Assembly: GCA_903892315.1 (NCBI GenBank)
Contig: CAITHY010000087.1
Location: 19,469 to 83,468 of the forward strand
Direction of reading: 5' to 3'
DNA length: 64,000 nt
DNA from: an uncultured beta proteobacterium
GTDB lineage: Bacteria; Pseudomonadota; Gammaproteobacteria; Burkholderiales; Burkholderiaceae
Made by a program: the position numbers and the translations under genes. Positions 32,620-40,393 of this stretch are shown piece after piece. Under the pieces are notes generated by a model, which searched no databases, was not told where the DNA came from, and worked only from the letters and a program-made list of their open reading frames with translations. Every line of letters begins with the position of its first letter. Position 1 is the stretch's first letter.

Positions 32620-33582
32620 ATGAAATTCCATAAGCTTTTGCCAATAATCCTCATCGTTCCATTTTTTGCCATTGCGCAAACGGAAGATATTGGCAAAAAG
32701 TATGACGTCGATAGCCTACCTGATGATCACTATGGTCGTTTAGCGCGCTATGGAAAACATTTATCCGAAAAAACATTTGAAGTTATTGGTCCAGAAGTTG
32801 CTGATAAAAAAATGCGTTATGCCGGCAATAACTTAGCCTGTACTAACTGCCACCAAGAGGCTGCGACAAAAAAGTTTGCTATGCCATGGGTTGGCGCGCA
32901 AGCAACATTCCCCCAATATAGAGGTCGTGAAAACGATGTCAGCACCATTGAAGAACGGGTCAATGGTTGCATGGAAAGAAGTATGAATGGAAAAGCCCTT
33001 CCATTTGATAGCCGAGAAATGAAAGCATTTGCTACCTACATTCACTTCTTATCTAAAGGTGTTCCAGTAGGCAGCGCTGTTGAGGGCCAAGGATTGCCAA
33101 AATATACTCCTCCAGATAGAGCATCGAATCCAGCATCTGGTGAGAAGGTATATGCTGAAAAGTGCGCAGCATGCCATGGTCAAGATGGCGCTGGGCTTAG
33201 GAACGGAAAAGTGGGTGAAGCAAAAGGTTATACATTCCCACCTTTATGGGGCAAGGACACTTTTAATAATGGGGCTGGGATGAACCGTTTATTAACGGCT
33301 GCAGCATTCATCAAAACGAATATGCCCCTTGGCTCATCGCATGGTCAGTCTCTGCTATCTGACGAGCAGGCATATGACGTAGCTGGCTATATCCTAAGTA
33401 AGCCGCGTCCAGTCAAATCAAATTTAGATAAAGATTTTCCTGCTCGCTGGAATAAGCCAGTTGATGCAGCATTCCCCCCTTATGTAGATGGCGCTTCTGC
33501 CGAGCAACATAAGTACGGCCCATTCCAGCCATTAATGGAAAATATGAAGCGATTAAAACCCGTTCTAGATAAAGGCATGTAG
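32620..33582 (+). CDS. tsdA: Thiosulfate dehydrogenase TsdA (diheme cytochrome c)
   Basis: 320 residues: signal peptide (LLPIILIVPFFAIAQ), two cytochrome c domains with CTNCH (74-78) and CAACH (182-186). Strong family features: YAGNNLACTNCHQEA, ERVNGCMERSMNGKALP and TFPPLWGKDTFNNGAGMNR. Cys117 in NGCMERSMNG lies where TsdA has its unusual cysteine axial ligand of heme 1. The enzyme joins two thiosulfates to tetrathionate in the periplasm (or the reverse). HiPIP follows after 76 bp, a fitting electron acceptor. Divergent from the YeeE/YedE operon. Confidence 0.9.
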   Translation: MKFHKLLPIILIVPFFAIAQTEDIGKKYDVDSLPDDHYGRLARYGKHLSEKTFEVIGPEVADKKMRYAGNNLACTNCHQEAATKKFAMPWVGAQATFPQYRGRENDVSTIEERVNGCMERSMNGKALPFDSREMKAFATYIHFLSKGVPVGSAVEGQGLPKYTPPDRASNPASGEKVYAEKCAACHGQDGAGLRNGKVGEAKGYTFPPLWGKDTFNNGAGMNRLLTAAAFIKTNMPLGSSHGQSLLSDEQAYDVAGYILSKPRPVKSNLDKDFPARWNKPVDAAFPPYVDGASAEQHKYGPFQPLMENMKRLKPVLDKGM

Positions 33583-33658
33583 AGTTATTACGAGATCAGG
33601 AATAATTTCGCAATTTTTATCAGAATTACTTTATTTTTACACTTAACCTGGAGTCCAT

Positions 33659-33967
33659 ATGAAATCCACTCGTCGTCAATTTATGATTTTGTCCGCCGCT
33701 GGTGCTTGCACTTTGGCATTAAACGGCAAGGTTCAGGCTCAAGTCATGGTTGCTGAGACCGACACCCAAGCTGCTGCATTAGGCTACAAAGCAGATGCCT
33801 CTAAGGTAGATAAGGCGAAGAACGCCAAATACGCTGCTGGTCAGCAATGTAGTAACTGCGCTTTATTCCAGGGAAAAGCTGATGCTGCTGCAGGTGGTTG
33901 CTCTTTGTTTGCCGGCAAACAAGTTTCTGGTAAAGGCTGGTGCTCTGCTTACGCAAAAAAAGCTTAA
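33659..33967 (+). CDS. High-potential iron-sulfur protein (HiPIP)
   Basis: 102 residues with a Tat signal (STRRQFMILSAAGACTLAL) and four cluster cysteines in QQCSNCALFQG, AGGCSLFAG and GKGWCSAYAKK, the HiPIP pattern. A soluble periplasmic [4Fe-4S] electron carrier. In Allochromatium vinosum, HiPIP accepts electrons from TsdA, so this pair probably works the same way. A strong terminator follows. Confidence 0.95.
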   Translation: MKSTRRQFMILSAAGACTLALNGKVQAQVMVAETDTQAAALGYKADASKVDKAKNAKYAAGQQCSNCALFQGKADAAAGGCSLFAGKQVSGKGWCSAYAKKA

Positions 33968-33978
33968 TTTTTAATACA

Positions 33979-34008
33979 AATAACAGGTCGCCAAAGCGGC
34001 TTGTTATT
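33979..34008 (+). terminator. Terminator after HiPIP
   Basis: Thirteen-bp stem AATAACAGGTCGC / GCGGCTTGTTATT (two wobble pairs) with loop CAAA, followed by TTAAT. Confidence 0.7.
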
Positions 34009-34221
34009 TAATACCAGCAGATTCAAGCGATTAATCATATCTCCTTCTCAACTAGTATCCCAACAAGAAGAAATACAGTTACTTAAGTAACGCTCAAAAG
34101 CTTGAAATCCGGCCCATGGATTCGAACTTTGCACCTAAATGCAATCGCACACTCAATCGCACAGTCATTTTATGGCCTTGTAGGCTATTGATTTATATAG
34201 GGTTTTGAAGAGCCACGACTT

Positions 34222-34308
34222 CTTTTAATCCGTTGGTCGCGAGTTCGAATCTCGCCCGACCCACCAGTTATACAAAAGCCTCTAGAGAAATCTAGGGGCT
34301 TTTTCTTT
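34222..34308 (+). repeat. att core, copy 3 (attR of island 2)
   Basis: Identical over 87 bp to 26071-26157, including the tRNA-type terminator (34274-34304). Preceded by about 120 bp of non-coding DNA (34100-34221) without a gene. Confidence 0.9.
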
Positions 34309-34389
34309 TGCACCGCCAAGCTAAGGTCATACCCCAACCGGAATATGGGATTAAATGACCCCAGTTAAGGGCAGTTTTAGCTTTATCAT

Positions 34390-34397
34390 GCTATAAT
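34390..34397 (+). promoter_or_regulatory. Extended -10 promoter of the toxin-antitoxin operon
   Basis: TG-C-TATAAT, a perfect extended -10 element, 33 bp before the antitoxin start; no clear -35. Confidence 0.55.
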
Positions 34398-34429
34398 GCG
34401 TTAATGCAGCATGAAAACAGGAGAATGCC

Positions 34430-34720
34430 ATGGGCGCAGTCATAGATCATCAAATTATTAAATCCATTGGATCCAGCGGACAAATTTCGCTTGGCAAGGA
34501 GCATGCTGGCCGCCAAGTTCTTGTCGAAACCCCTGAACCAGGCGTATGGGTCATTCGCACCGCCACCGTCATTCCCGATAATGAAAAGTGGATGCATAAG
34601 CCAACCGTTAAAAAAGATTTAGTAGCCGCCCTAGGCTGGGCACAAAAGACACCCCCAAAAGCTACTGATCTCTCTAAACTAAAAATGGCAAAAACGCATG
34701 GTTCGAAACGCAAAGCCTGA
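34430..34720 (+). CDS. Antitoxin, AbrB/SpoVT-like
   Basis: 96 residues. The segment SIGSSGQISLGKEHAGRQVLVE (quoted from about 11-32 in parts) is a swapped-hairpin AbrB-type DNA-binding motif, followed by PGVWVIRTATVIPDNEKW and a basic tail, as in antitoxins paired with RelE-like toxins. Ribosome site CAGGAGAATGCC. The toxin gene overlaps its end by 23 bp. Confidence 0.68.
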   Translation: MGAVIDHQIIKSIGSSGQISLGKEHAGRQVLVETPEPGVWVIRTATVIPDNEKWMHKPTVKKDLVAALGWAQKTPPKATDLSKLKMAKTHGSKRKA

Positions 34721-35027
34721 ACTATTAGTAGAGTTAGACCTCAACAGCCCTATCTTTCAATCAGCCTGGGAAGAGTTAGAGTTAACTGAGCAAGAAAAAG
34801 CTTTTGCTACATTTGAAAAGATCACGCAATTAACTTGGAATCAAGTCTATCGTGATAAGGGCTTGAAATGGGAGAAAATTCATAGCATTCCCGCGCCCAA
34901 AGGAATCGACGCGCTTTACTCCTTCAGGGTAAGCAAATCCATTCGGGGAATTGGCTTTAGAGAAGATCATTTTCTTCGGGTCTTATTAATTCAACCGGAT
35001 CATGATGCCACGTATGGAAAAAAATAA
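34698..35027 (+). CDS. RelE-like toxin
   Basis: 109 residues: a helical first half (FQSAWEELELTEQEKAF) and a strand-rich second half with LTWNQVYRDKGLKWEKI, DALYSFRVSKSIRGIGFRE and LLIQPDHDATYGKK. Such proteins cleave mRNA at the ribosome or otherwise stop growth when the antitoxin decays. No own ribosome site, so translation is coupled to the antitoxin. Identification by pattern and context. Confidence 0.68.
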   Translation: MVRNAKPELLVELDLNSPIFQSAWEELELTEQEKAFATFEKITQLTWNQVYRDKGLKWEKIHSIPAPKGIDALYSFRVSKSIRGIGFREDHFLRVLLIQPDHDATYGKK

Positions 35028-35244
35028 TCCTATAGAAAAGTCTTTTGCGGTAACTCCAAGCAAAGACATTCGCAATTCGCCAGATCCTGATATTTTAGGG
35101 ACCTACTTCGCTAGTAAACGCGCTAGGCAAGCAGCAATAGCCTTGGCAATCCAAACCAATACGGCCATCGTAACCACTGTTGACGGCAAGATAGTTCGGA
35201 TCCCCGCTGCAGAACTCATTAAGCAGCGACAACTTACGGCCTAA
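35002..35244 (+). CDS. Third protein of the toxin-antitoxin operon
   Basis: 80 residues (76 if the ATG at 35014 is used), overlapping the toxin end by 26 bp in another frame. KSFAVTPSKDIRNSPDPDIL then ALAIQTNTAIVTTVDGKIVRI; no family recognised. Conserved overlap in the operon suggests it is real. Its stop lies 2 bp from the degenerate att at 35247. Confidence 0.45.
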   Translation: MMPRMEKNNPIEKSFAVTPSKDIRNSPDPDILGTYFASKRARQAAIALAIQTNTAIVTTVDGKIVRIPAAELIKQRQLTA

Positions 35245-35246
35245 AC

Positions 35247-35285
35247 ATCCGTTGGTCGCGGGTTCGAATCTCGCCCGACCTACCA
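35247..35285 (+). repeat. Degenerate att core, copy 4
   Basis: 39 bp of the tRNA-Lys 3' end (ATCCGTTGGTCGCG onward) with two substitutions against the intact tRNA, followed by a different terminator-like hairpin (AAGTC...GGGCTTTTTT). Confidence 0.75.
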
Positions 35286-35433
35286 AGCATTACTAAGTCT
35301 CGCTCTGCCGGGGCTTTTTTATTTCTAGATCTCCGAGAAGATCAGCCCCGCTATTAAATCCGTTGAAGAATCAGAGTTTCTAGCTCGACACTGAACTCAC
35401 CTATGCATTAGTAGGAAACCTTATTTGCCCAAA

Positions 35434-35465
35434 CAAAAAGCCCCCTCATTTCTGATGGGGCTTCT
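35434..35465 (-). terminator. Terminator after garR
   Basis: Stem AAGCCCC/GGGGCTT with inner TCA/TGA pairing; on the minus strand it is followed by TTTTTGTTT. Confidence 0.7.
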
Positions 35466-35501
35466 GTGTTCCAACTTACTGACTGCGTACAGGGAATTAC
35501 T

Positions 35502-36401
35502 TTATGCAGGCTTCTGACCAATCTCAAAATTAGCGAGCTTCTCAAGCGCCTTAACCATAGCAGAGTGATCCCAAGCCTGACCGCCATGAGCTGAACAGGA
35601 GTTAAATAATTCTTGTGCAGTAGTGGTATTTGGCAAAGAAACACCTATCGCTCTTGCGCTACTCAATGCTAAATTCAAATCTTTTTGGTGTAATTCAATC
35701 CTAAAACCAGGATCAAATGTTCTCTTGATCATGCGCTCAGCATGTACCTCTAAAATTTTGGAACTGGCAAATCCGCCCATCAGAGCCTCGCGAACTCGCG
35801 CAGGGTCTGCACCAGCTTTAGAGGCGAATAAGAGCGCCTCAGCTACCGCCTCAATGTTTAAAGCAACAATGATTTGATTGGCTACTTTGGTAACCTGGCC
35901 AGCACCATTGTCACCAACCAAAGTAATATTTTTGCCCATCAATTCAAATACAGGCTTAACTGTCTGGAAAACAGATTCTTTTCCACCAATCATAATAGTT
36001 AAGGTTCCACCTTTAGCACCTACCTGCCCACCCGAAACAGGAGCGTCTAAATATTCACAGCCAAGATCATTGATCTTTTTAGCAAATTCTTTTGTGGCGA
36101 TTGGGGAAATCGAGCTCATATCAATCACAATCTTGCCCTTAGTCAGGCCATGAGCGACTCCATTCTCACCAAAAAGAACTTTTTCAACATCTGGCGTATC
36201 TGGAACCATCGTAATGATAATGTCGGCTTTTTTTGCCACTTCCGCAGGGGTTGTGCAAACAACAGCCGCACTATTCGCAAACTCTTCAGGCACTTTGCTA
36301 CGGGTGTTAACAAATAGCTCATGGCCAGCGGCCAGTAAATGGGACGCCATTGGAGCACCCATGATGCCCAAGCCGATAAAACCCAGTTTTAACTTACTCA
36401 T
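35502..36401 (-). CDS. garR: 2-hydroxy-3-oxopropionate reductase (tartronate semialdehyde reductase)
   Basis: 299 residues of the beta-hydroxyacid dehydrogenase family: NAD-binding start LGFIGLGIMGAPMASHL, substrate motif DAPVSGGQVGAKGGTLT, catalytic lysine region GAGQVTKVANQIIV and the C-terminal KDLNLALSSARAIGVSLP. Reduces tartronate semialdehyde to D-glycerate in glyoxylate/glycerate metabolism. Near the KdgT and 2-hydroxyacid dehydrogenase genes, which suits sugar-acid use. Confidence 0.88.
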   Translation of the reverse strand: MSKLKLGFIGLGIMGAPMASHLLAAGHELFVNTRSKVPEEFANSAAVVCTTPAEVAKKADIIITMVPDTPDVEKVLFGENGVAHGLTKGKIVIDMSSISPIATKEFAKKINDLGCEYLDAPVSGGQVGAKGGTLTIMIGGKESVFQTVKPVFELMGKNITLVGDNGAGQVTKVANQIIVALNIEAVAEALLFASKAGADPARVREALMGGFASSKILEVHAERMIKRTFDPGFRIELHQKDLNLALSSARAIGVSLPNTTTAQELFNSCSAHGGQAWDHSAMVKALEKLANFEIGQKPA

Positions 36402-36689
36402 TCGTGATTAACCTATCTTTGATTGGTGCGCTGTCTCGTTTTTTAATATTAAATGGGGCGCTAGCGCTTTTGGCGCCCATATGACCTCTATTGTAATAAA
36501 AATGGGGCAGCCTCGCCGCAGGGCTAATTTGCCTAATTTCTAGGTGTTTTCGCTTAGTTTTGATGAATATCAATGGATTATTTCAATATCACTTGATCTA
36601 ATGATTTTTGAATTCTTAGCCGTATTCATAAAAACATATAAATGGGCTCTTTTGAGACCCTGAGACAAACCATAACAGAAAAGGTAAAC

Positions 36690-37631
36690 ATGAAAATTTA
36701 TCAAGCCATTAACAAAGTTCCAGGCGGAATCATGGTCGTACCCCTATTTATAGGGATGCTGCTTAATACATTCGCTCCAAATGCTTTAAAGATTGGTGGA
36801 TTCACGCAAGCACTTACAAATCAGGGCTATCCAACCTTTTTAGCAATGTACCTTTTTACCGTTGGTACAAAAATGACACTCAATGCTGCCCCATCCATGC
36901 TAAAGCGTGGCTTCGGCATTATGTTTGCCAAAGTGGGTATTGCCATTGCAGTGGCGCTAGCCATTGCCCACTTCTTTAATGGCGATGTTTTGGGCCTCAC
37001 AACCCTAGCGGTATTGGCTGCTATGAATGACACCAATGGTGGCATGTTCTTGGCACTGACAAGCACCTTTGGAAACAAGGAAGATGCGGGCACCTATGTT
37101 CCACAAAGTATTGAAACAGGTCCTTTCCTCACCATGCTGGTATTGGTTGGCGCCGGTTTAGCGGTTATCCCTTGGATGACCATGTTCTCAGTGATCGCTC
37201 CGATTCTTGCTGGTGCAATCCTGGGTAACCTAGATAAAGACTTACGTGACTTCTTTGGCGCTCACGAGCCGATCATTGTGCCATTTATGGCATTTACACT
37301 TGGGCAAGGCATCAACCTGACAGCAGTACTCACTGCAGGTCTGCCCGGCATTCTTTTGGGAATCTCTGTGCTAGTTATCACTGGCATCGTTTGCATCCTA
37401 GCTGACCGCTTGTTAGGCGGCTCTGGTGTTGCTGGTGCAGCAGCATCAAGTACAGCAGGAAATGCAACTGGTACACCGCAAGCAGTGGCATTAGCAGATC
37501 CAACTTTTGCTGCAATTGCACCAATTGCTACTGTACAAGTTGCTGCATCCGTGATCGTCACTGCAGTACTGACACCACTATTGACCGCCTTTGTTTACAA
37601 TAAAAACAAGGGTAAAAATAGCGGAAATTAA
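36690..37631 (+). CDS. kdgT: 2-keto-3-deoxygluconate permease KdgT
   Basis: 313 residues from the ATG at 36690 (AAAGG upstream). About ten helices; KIYQAINKVPGGIMVVPLF is the characteristic start, then AALGM-like AAMNDTNGGMFLALTSTFG and FGAHEPIIVPFMAFTLGQGI, both conserved in KdgT. A proton symporter for 2-keto-3-deoxygluconate. The alanine-rich loop near 255-285 is ordinary. The 288-bp gap before it contains a GC hairpin (36453-36480) and nothing else. Confidence 0.88.
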   Translation: MKIYQAINKVPGGIMVVPLFIGMLLNTFAPNALKIGGFTQALTNQGYPTFLAMYLFTVGTKMTLNAAPSMLKRGFGIMFAKVGIAIAVALAIAHFFNGDVLGLTTLAVLAAMNDTNGGMFLALTSTFGNKEDAGTYVPQSIETGPFLTMLVLVGAGLAVIPWMTMFSVIAPILAGAILGNLDKDLRDFFGAHEPIIVPFMAFTLGQGINLTAVLTAGLPGILLGISVLVITGIVCILADRLLGGSGVAGAAASSTAGNATGTPQAVALADPTFAAIAPIATVQVAASVIVTAVLTPLLTAFVYNKNKGKNSGN

Positions 37632-37669
37632 GCGCTAGTCATCACCTCTATTTTTTAGCAGCTTTATAT

Positions 37670-37700
37670 AGTGCAAAACTTTTTCGTTTTGCACTTTTTT
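37670..37700 (+). terminator. Terminator between kdgT and the 2-hydroxyacid dehydrogenase
   Basis: Stem AGTGCAAAAC/GTTTTGCACT with loop TTTTTC and a T-run of five. Confidence 0.85.
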
Positions 37701-37714
37701 ATTAGGAATTTTCA

Positions 37715-38695
37715 ATGTCTAAACCAAATGTGTACATCACACGCAGTATTCCCGAGCAAACCATTGCTAAGCTCAGAGAAACGTGTGATGTTGAAGTTAA
37801 TCCTCATGATCGCGCCTTAACTCGTGAAGAACTTATTCATGCCGTTCAGGGGCGTGATGCGGTAGTTACCCTGCTTACAGATAACGTTGATGCAGAAGTG
37901 CTCGATGCGGCAGGTCCGCAATGCAAGATTTTTGCTAACTACGCAGTTGGATTTAATAACTTCAACCTAGATGCGGCAACCAAACGCGGCGTCATTATGA
38001 CCAACACGCCTGGCGTCTTAGACAAAGCAACGGCTACTCATGCTTGGGCCCTGCTACTAGCTGCCGCAAAACGTATTTCAGAGTCTGAGCGCTACGTACG
38101 CGAGGGTAAATGGAAGGGTTGGTCCCCAATGACATTTATCGGTCAAGATGTAGACGGCAAAACCTTGGGTATTGCTGGCTTAGGCAGAATTGGCACGATG
38201 TTTGCCAGGAAAGCATCGGCCTTCGATATGAAGGTCATCTATACCAATGAACAACGCAACCTAGATTTTGAAAAAGACTATGGAGCTACGTTTGTGGATA
38301 AGGAGACCCTCTTAAAGGAGTCAGATTTCCTCTCAATCCATTTGCCTTTGACCCCAGAAACAAAATACTACATCGGGGCAAAAGAGCTATCTCAAATGAA
38401 ATCTAGCGCTATCCTGATTAATGCAGCACGCGGCCCGCTTGTAAATGAAAAAGAGCTGGTTGAAGCACTTCGCAATAAAGTAATTTGGGGCGCCGGTCTT
38501 GATGTGTTTGAAGATGAACCTCAACTGGCTGATGGGCTTGATCAATTGGACAATGTGGTTATTGTTCCCCATATTGCCTCCGCTACCCTTGAGACAAGAC
38601 TGGCAATGGGGAAAATTGTGACTGATAATGTGCTAGCAGTACTCAATGGCCAAGCCCCAATCACCTGCATCAATCCTGAGGTCTTAAAAAAATAA
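37715..38695 (+). CDS. D-2-hydroxyacid dehydrogenase (glyoxylate/2-ketogluconate reductase)
   Basis: 326 residues: catalytic flanks and a Rossmann core GIAGLGRIGTMFARKA near 149-164; active-site Arg in INAARGPLVNEKEL, Glu in DVFEDEP, and His in VIVPHIASAT. Closest by pattern to GyaR/GhrB glyoxylate and hydroxypyruvate reductases. AGGAA lies before the ATG. Probably reduces a 2-keto acid with NAD(P)H alongside GarR. Confidence 0.88.
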   Translation: MSKPNVYITRSIPEQTIAKLRETCDVEVNPHDRALTREELIHAVQGRDAVVTLLTDNVDAEVLDAAGPQCKIFANYAVGFNNFNLDAATKRGVIMTNTPGVLDKATATHAWALLLAAAKRISESERYVREGKWKGWSPMTFIGQDVDGKTLGIAGLGRIGTMFARKASAFDMKVIYTNEQRNLDFEKDYGATFVDKETLLKESDFLSIHLPLTPETKYYIGAKELSQMKSSAILINAARGPLVNEKELVEALRNKVIWGAGLDVFEDEPQLADGLDQLDNVVIVPHIASATLETRLAMGKIVTDNVLAVLNGQAPITCINPEVLKK

Positions 38696-38710
38696 GTTTT
38701 ATGTAACTGA

Positions 38711-38742
38711 TGGTGAGATTCGAATCTCACCCAAGCCACCAG
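38711..38742 (+). repeat. tRNA-like 3' fragment, distant att relic
   Basis: GGTGAGATTCGAATCTCACC forms a T-arm and is followed by CAAGCCACCA and GTTATACAAAAGCC, the last part shared with att copies 2 and 3. No 5' tRNA half is present. Probably the right end of a still older insertion or a fragment of another tRNA. Confidence 0.5.
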
Positions 38743-38749
38743 TTATACA

Positions 38750-38771
38750 AAAGCCACCTTCGGGTGGCTTT
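38750..38771 (+). terminator. Terminator after the tRNA-like fragment
   Basis: AAAGCCACC-TTCG-GGTGGCTTT, a stable tetraloop hairpin. Confidence 0.75.
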
Positions 38772-38807
38772 ATATTGGCTGCAATCACTCTTGTGAATAA
38801 ATTACCC

Positions 38808-39149
38808 TTAATGCAGGTGCTCGACCGAAGGCAGGGTTATAGACCCGGGGTTAGTCATTAATAAGCTATTACCGGTAAGACTCGAATCCAGGAGCAGAGC
38901 GAGCTCAGGCGGGATGTTTTCATTAGGGCAATAAATGCCTCTTTGGCAACCAAACTTGAGAACAATCAAACCAACAGCTAAAAGTTTCTTCAAATGAAAA
39001 TCTAGTGTCCCCGAGTCCACACCAAATTGTTCAATGATTTCTTTTGGTCTAACACCTGCTTTTCCAGATTGATAAATGGACATGAAGACCTTCAATCTAG
39101 TCTCGTGTCCAAGGGCTTCAAAAATCGGTAGGTAGAGAGAGGCGTCCAT
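38808..39149 (-). CDS. ArsR-family winged-helix regulator
   Basis: 113 residues: FEALGHETRLKVFMSIYQSG, then EIIEQFGVDSGTLDFHLKKL as recognition helix and LIVLKFGCQRGIYCPN as wing. Two cysteines lie in the wing only. The tail after about 85 is unrelated to the family. Shares orientation with the 39194 gene upstream (44 bp gap). Effector unknown. Confidence 0.78.
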   Translation of the reverse strand: MDASLYLPIFEALGHETRLKVFMSIYQSGKAGVRPKEIIEQFGVDSGTLDFHLKKLLAVGLIVLKFGCQRGIYCPNENIPPELALLLDSSLTGNSLLMTNPGSITLPSVEHLH

Positions 39150-39193
39150 AGATCACTCCGCAGACATTATGGGCAAAGAGGTGGATGAGCGAA

Positions 39194-39520
39194 TTAGTTT
39201 GATGTTCCAGTGGTGTAATCCAGGATAGGCTTTGCTTGACCATGAAAATCTCGCATCGCAATTTCATGGACTGAATCACTTTCTTCTAAGACCTCTTCTC
39301 TCACTTCATATTTAATGAGTCGGATTTCTTCAGACAGCGTTTCAGACTTAGGATCCATACTTTCAGGAATCTGATGCGGATTTTTTGAATTGAATTTAAC
39401 GGAGTCATTCCCGCCTAATTGAATCTTTGTTCCAGCAATCGCCACAGAACCAAATACGAGCAATGCAAGCATCAACAAAGCAACGAGCTGGTAGCGACCG
39501 AAAATAGAAGTTGAGGGCAT
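39194..39520 (-). CDS. Small exported or membrane-anchored protein
   Basis: 108 residues with a hydrophobic N-terminal helix (YQLVALLMLALLVFGSVAIAG) and a charged tail (ETLSEEIRLIKYEVREEVLE). No family recognised. A copy of the 17-bp TCS-locus motif lies 62 bp upstream of its start in matching orientation (39582-39598), so it is a candidate target of the response regulator. Confidence 0.6.
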   Translation of the reverse strand: MPSTSIFGRYQLVALLMLALLVFGSVAIAGTKIQLGGNDSVKFNSKNPHQIPESMDPKSETLSEEIRLIKYEVREEVLEESDSVHEIAMRDFHGQAKPILDYTTGTSN

Positions 39521-39581
39521 GGTGGATCTCCGAAAAATTGAACTTTGAACATCCTAAGAGCGCCATCATTGCTTAGCCATA

Positions 39582-39598
39582 GCACTTTAGCTCTAGTC
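39582..39598 (-). promoter_or_regulatory. CTAGAGCTAAAGT motif, copy a
   Basis: On the minus strand reads ACTAGAGCTAAAGTGCT. One of five related sites around the two-component locus. Confidence 0.5.
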
Positions 39599-39681
39599 AC
39601 TCAATTGACACAAACGACAGCAATGGAAGGCTTAGGAAAACCCTTAAATGGGTCATCTAATCACGGGTTAGCAGAAGATTA

Positions 39682-39721
39682 TTGATCTTGGTCAAGTATT
39701 TATATAGAGCTAAAGTACTAG
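39682..39721 (+). promoter_or_regulatory. Fnr-like box and CTAGAGCTAAAGT motif, copy b
   Basis: TTGAT-CTTG-GTCAA (39682-39695) followed by AGAGCTAAAGTACTAG (39706-39721), 75-115 bp before the response regulator start. Suggests oxygen control plus autoregulation. Confidence 0.5.
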
Positions 39722-39796
39722 AAATAGAAAGATGATGGATGCCATAATCTTTCTAGATAAAAACACACCCCAAATAGGCCAAGAATAAGGGTCACC

Positions 39797-40390
39797 ATGC
39801 ATTCTGTTTCATTGTTAATCGTTGACGATCACCCGGTTTATCGGGATGCACTTCACCAGTTTTTAACTCGCAAATTTTTCTCATCAGGCAATCAGGTCTT
39901 TTCTGCAAGTTCCATTGCCGAGGGCTTACAAATTGTCCGCTCCAAAAAATCCAACTGGATCATTCTTTTGGATCTTCTGATTCCAGACTCAGAAAATCAG
40001 CTTTTTGGCATCAACGCATTTAAAAAGTTAAATGAGGTGGTTGCGATTGCCGCTATATCTGGCCTTGAAAAGGAAAGTCTAGAAAAAGAATGTATTGATG
40101 CAGGTTGTAGCATCTTTATTCCCAAGAGTAGCGATACTTCATATATCTATGAAAGCCTTTGTAAATTAATGGACATAAGTCCAGAAAATGCCAAGTTGGA
40201 GCAACTTACCGATCGACAAAAACAAATACTGACCCATATCTCCAATGGTGACTCCAATAAGATGATTGCTTACTCCCTCAATATCAGTGAGCAAACGGTC
40301 AAGATTCATTTGGGCGATATCTTTAAGAAAATTAAAGTATTCAATCGAACCCAGGCCGTCATCAAGGCAAAAGAAAATGGATGGGTCTAG
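39797..40390 (+). CDS. LuxR/NarL-type response regulator
   Basis: 197 residues: receiver domain with LIVDDHPVYRD (acidic pair at 10-11), phosphoacceptor D59 in WIILLDLLIP and lysine in FIPKSSD; output HTH with LTDRQKQILTHISNGDSNKMIAYSL and SEQTVKIHLGDIFKK. Its partner is the hybrid kinase 3 bp downstream. Likely binds the CTAG-ended motif found five times around this locus. Confidence 0.92.
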   Translation: MHSVSLLIVDDHPVYRDALHQFLTRKFFSSGNQVFSASSIAEGLQIVRSKKSNWIILLDLLIPDSENQLFGINAFKKLNEVVAIAAISGLEKESLEKECIDAGCSIFIPKSSDTSYIYESLCKLMDISPENAKLEQLTDRQKQILTHISNGDSNKMIAYSLNISEQTVKIHLGDIFKKIKVFNRTQAVIKAKENGWV

Positions 40391-40393
40391 AGT

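Larger units (their letters stand above)
26158..34308. mobile_element. Genomic island 2 (sulfur-oxidation island)
   Basis: Lies between two identical 87-bp direct repeats (26071 and 34222) of the tRNA-Lys 3' end. Cargo: thioredoxin 2, UbiA-family enzyme, Crp/Fnr regulator, YeeE/YedE operon, rhodanese, ArsR sensor, TsdA and HiPIP. No recombinase remains, but 34100-34221 looks like the usual non-coding right end of a tRNA-specific element. Confidence 0.75.
34309..35285. mobile_element. Island 3, small toxin-antitoxin unit
   Basis: A 0.9-kb segment between the att copy at 34222 and a degenerate copy at 35247, holding only a three-gene operon. Probably the residue of an older element. Confidence 0.5.
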
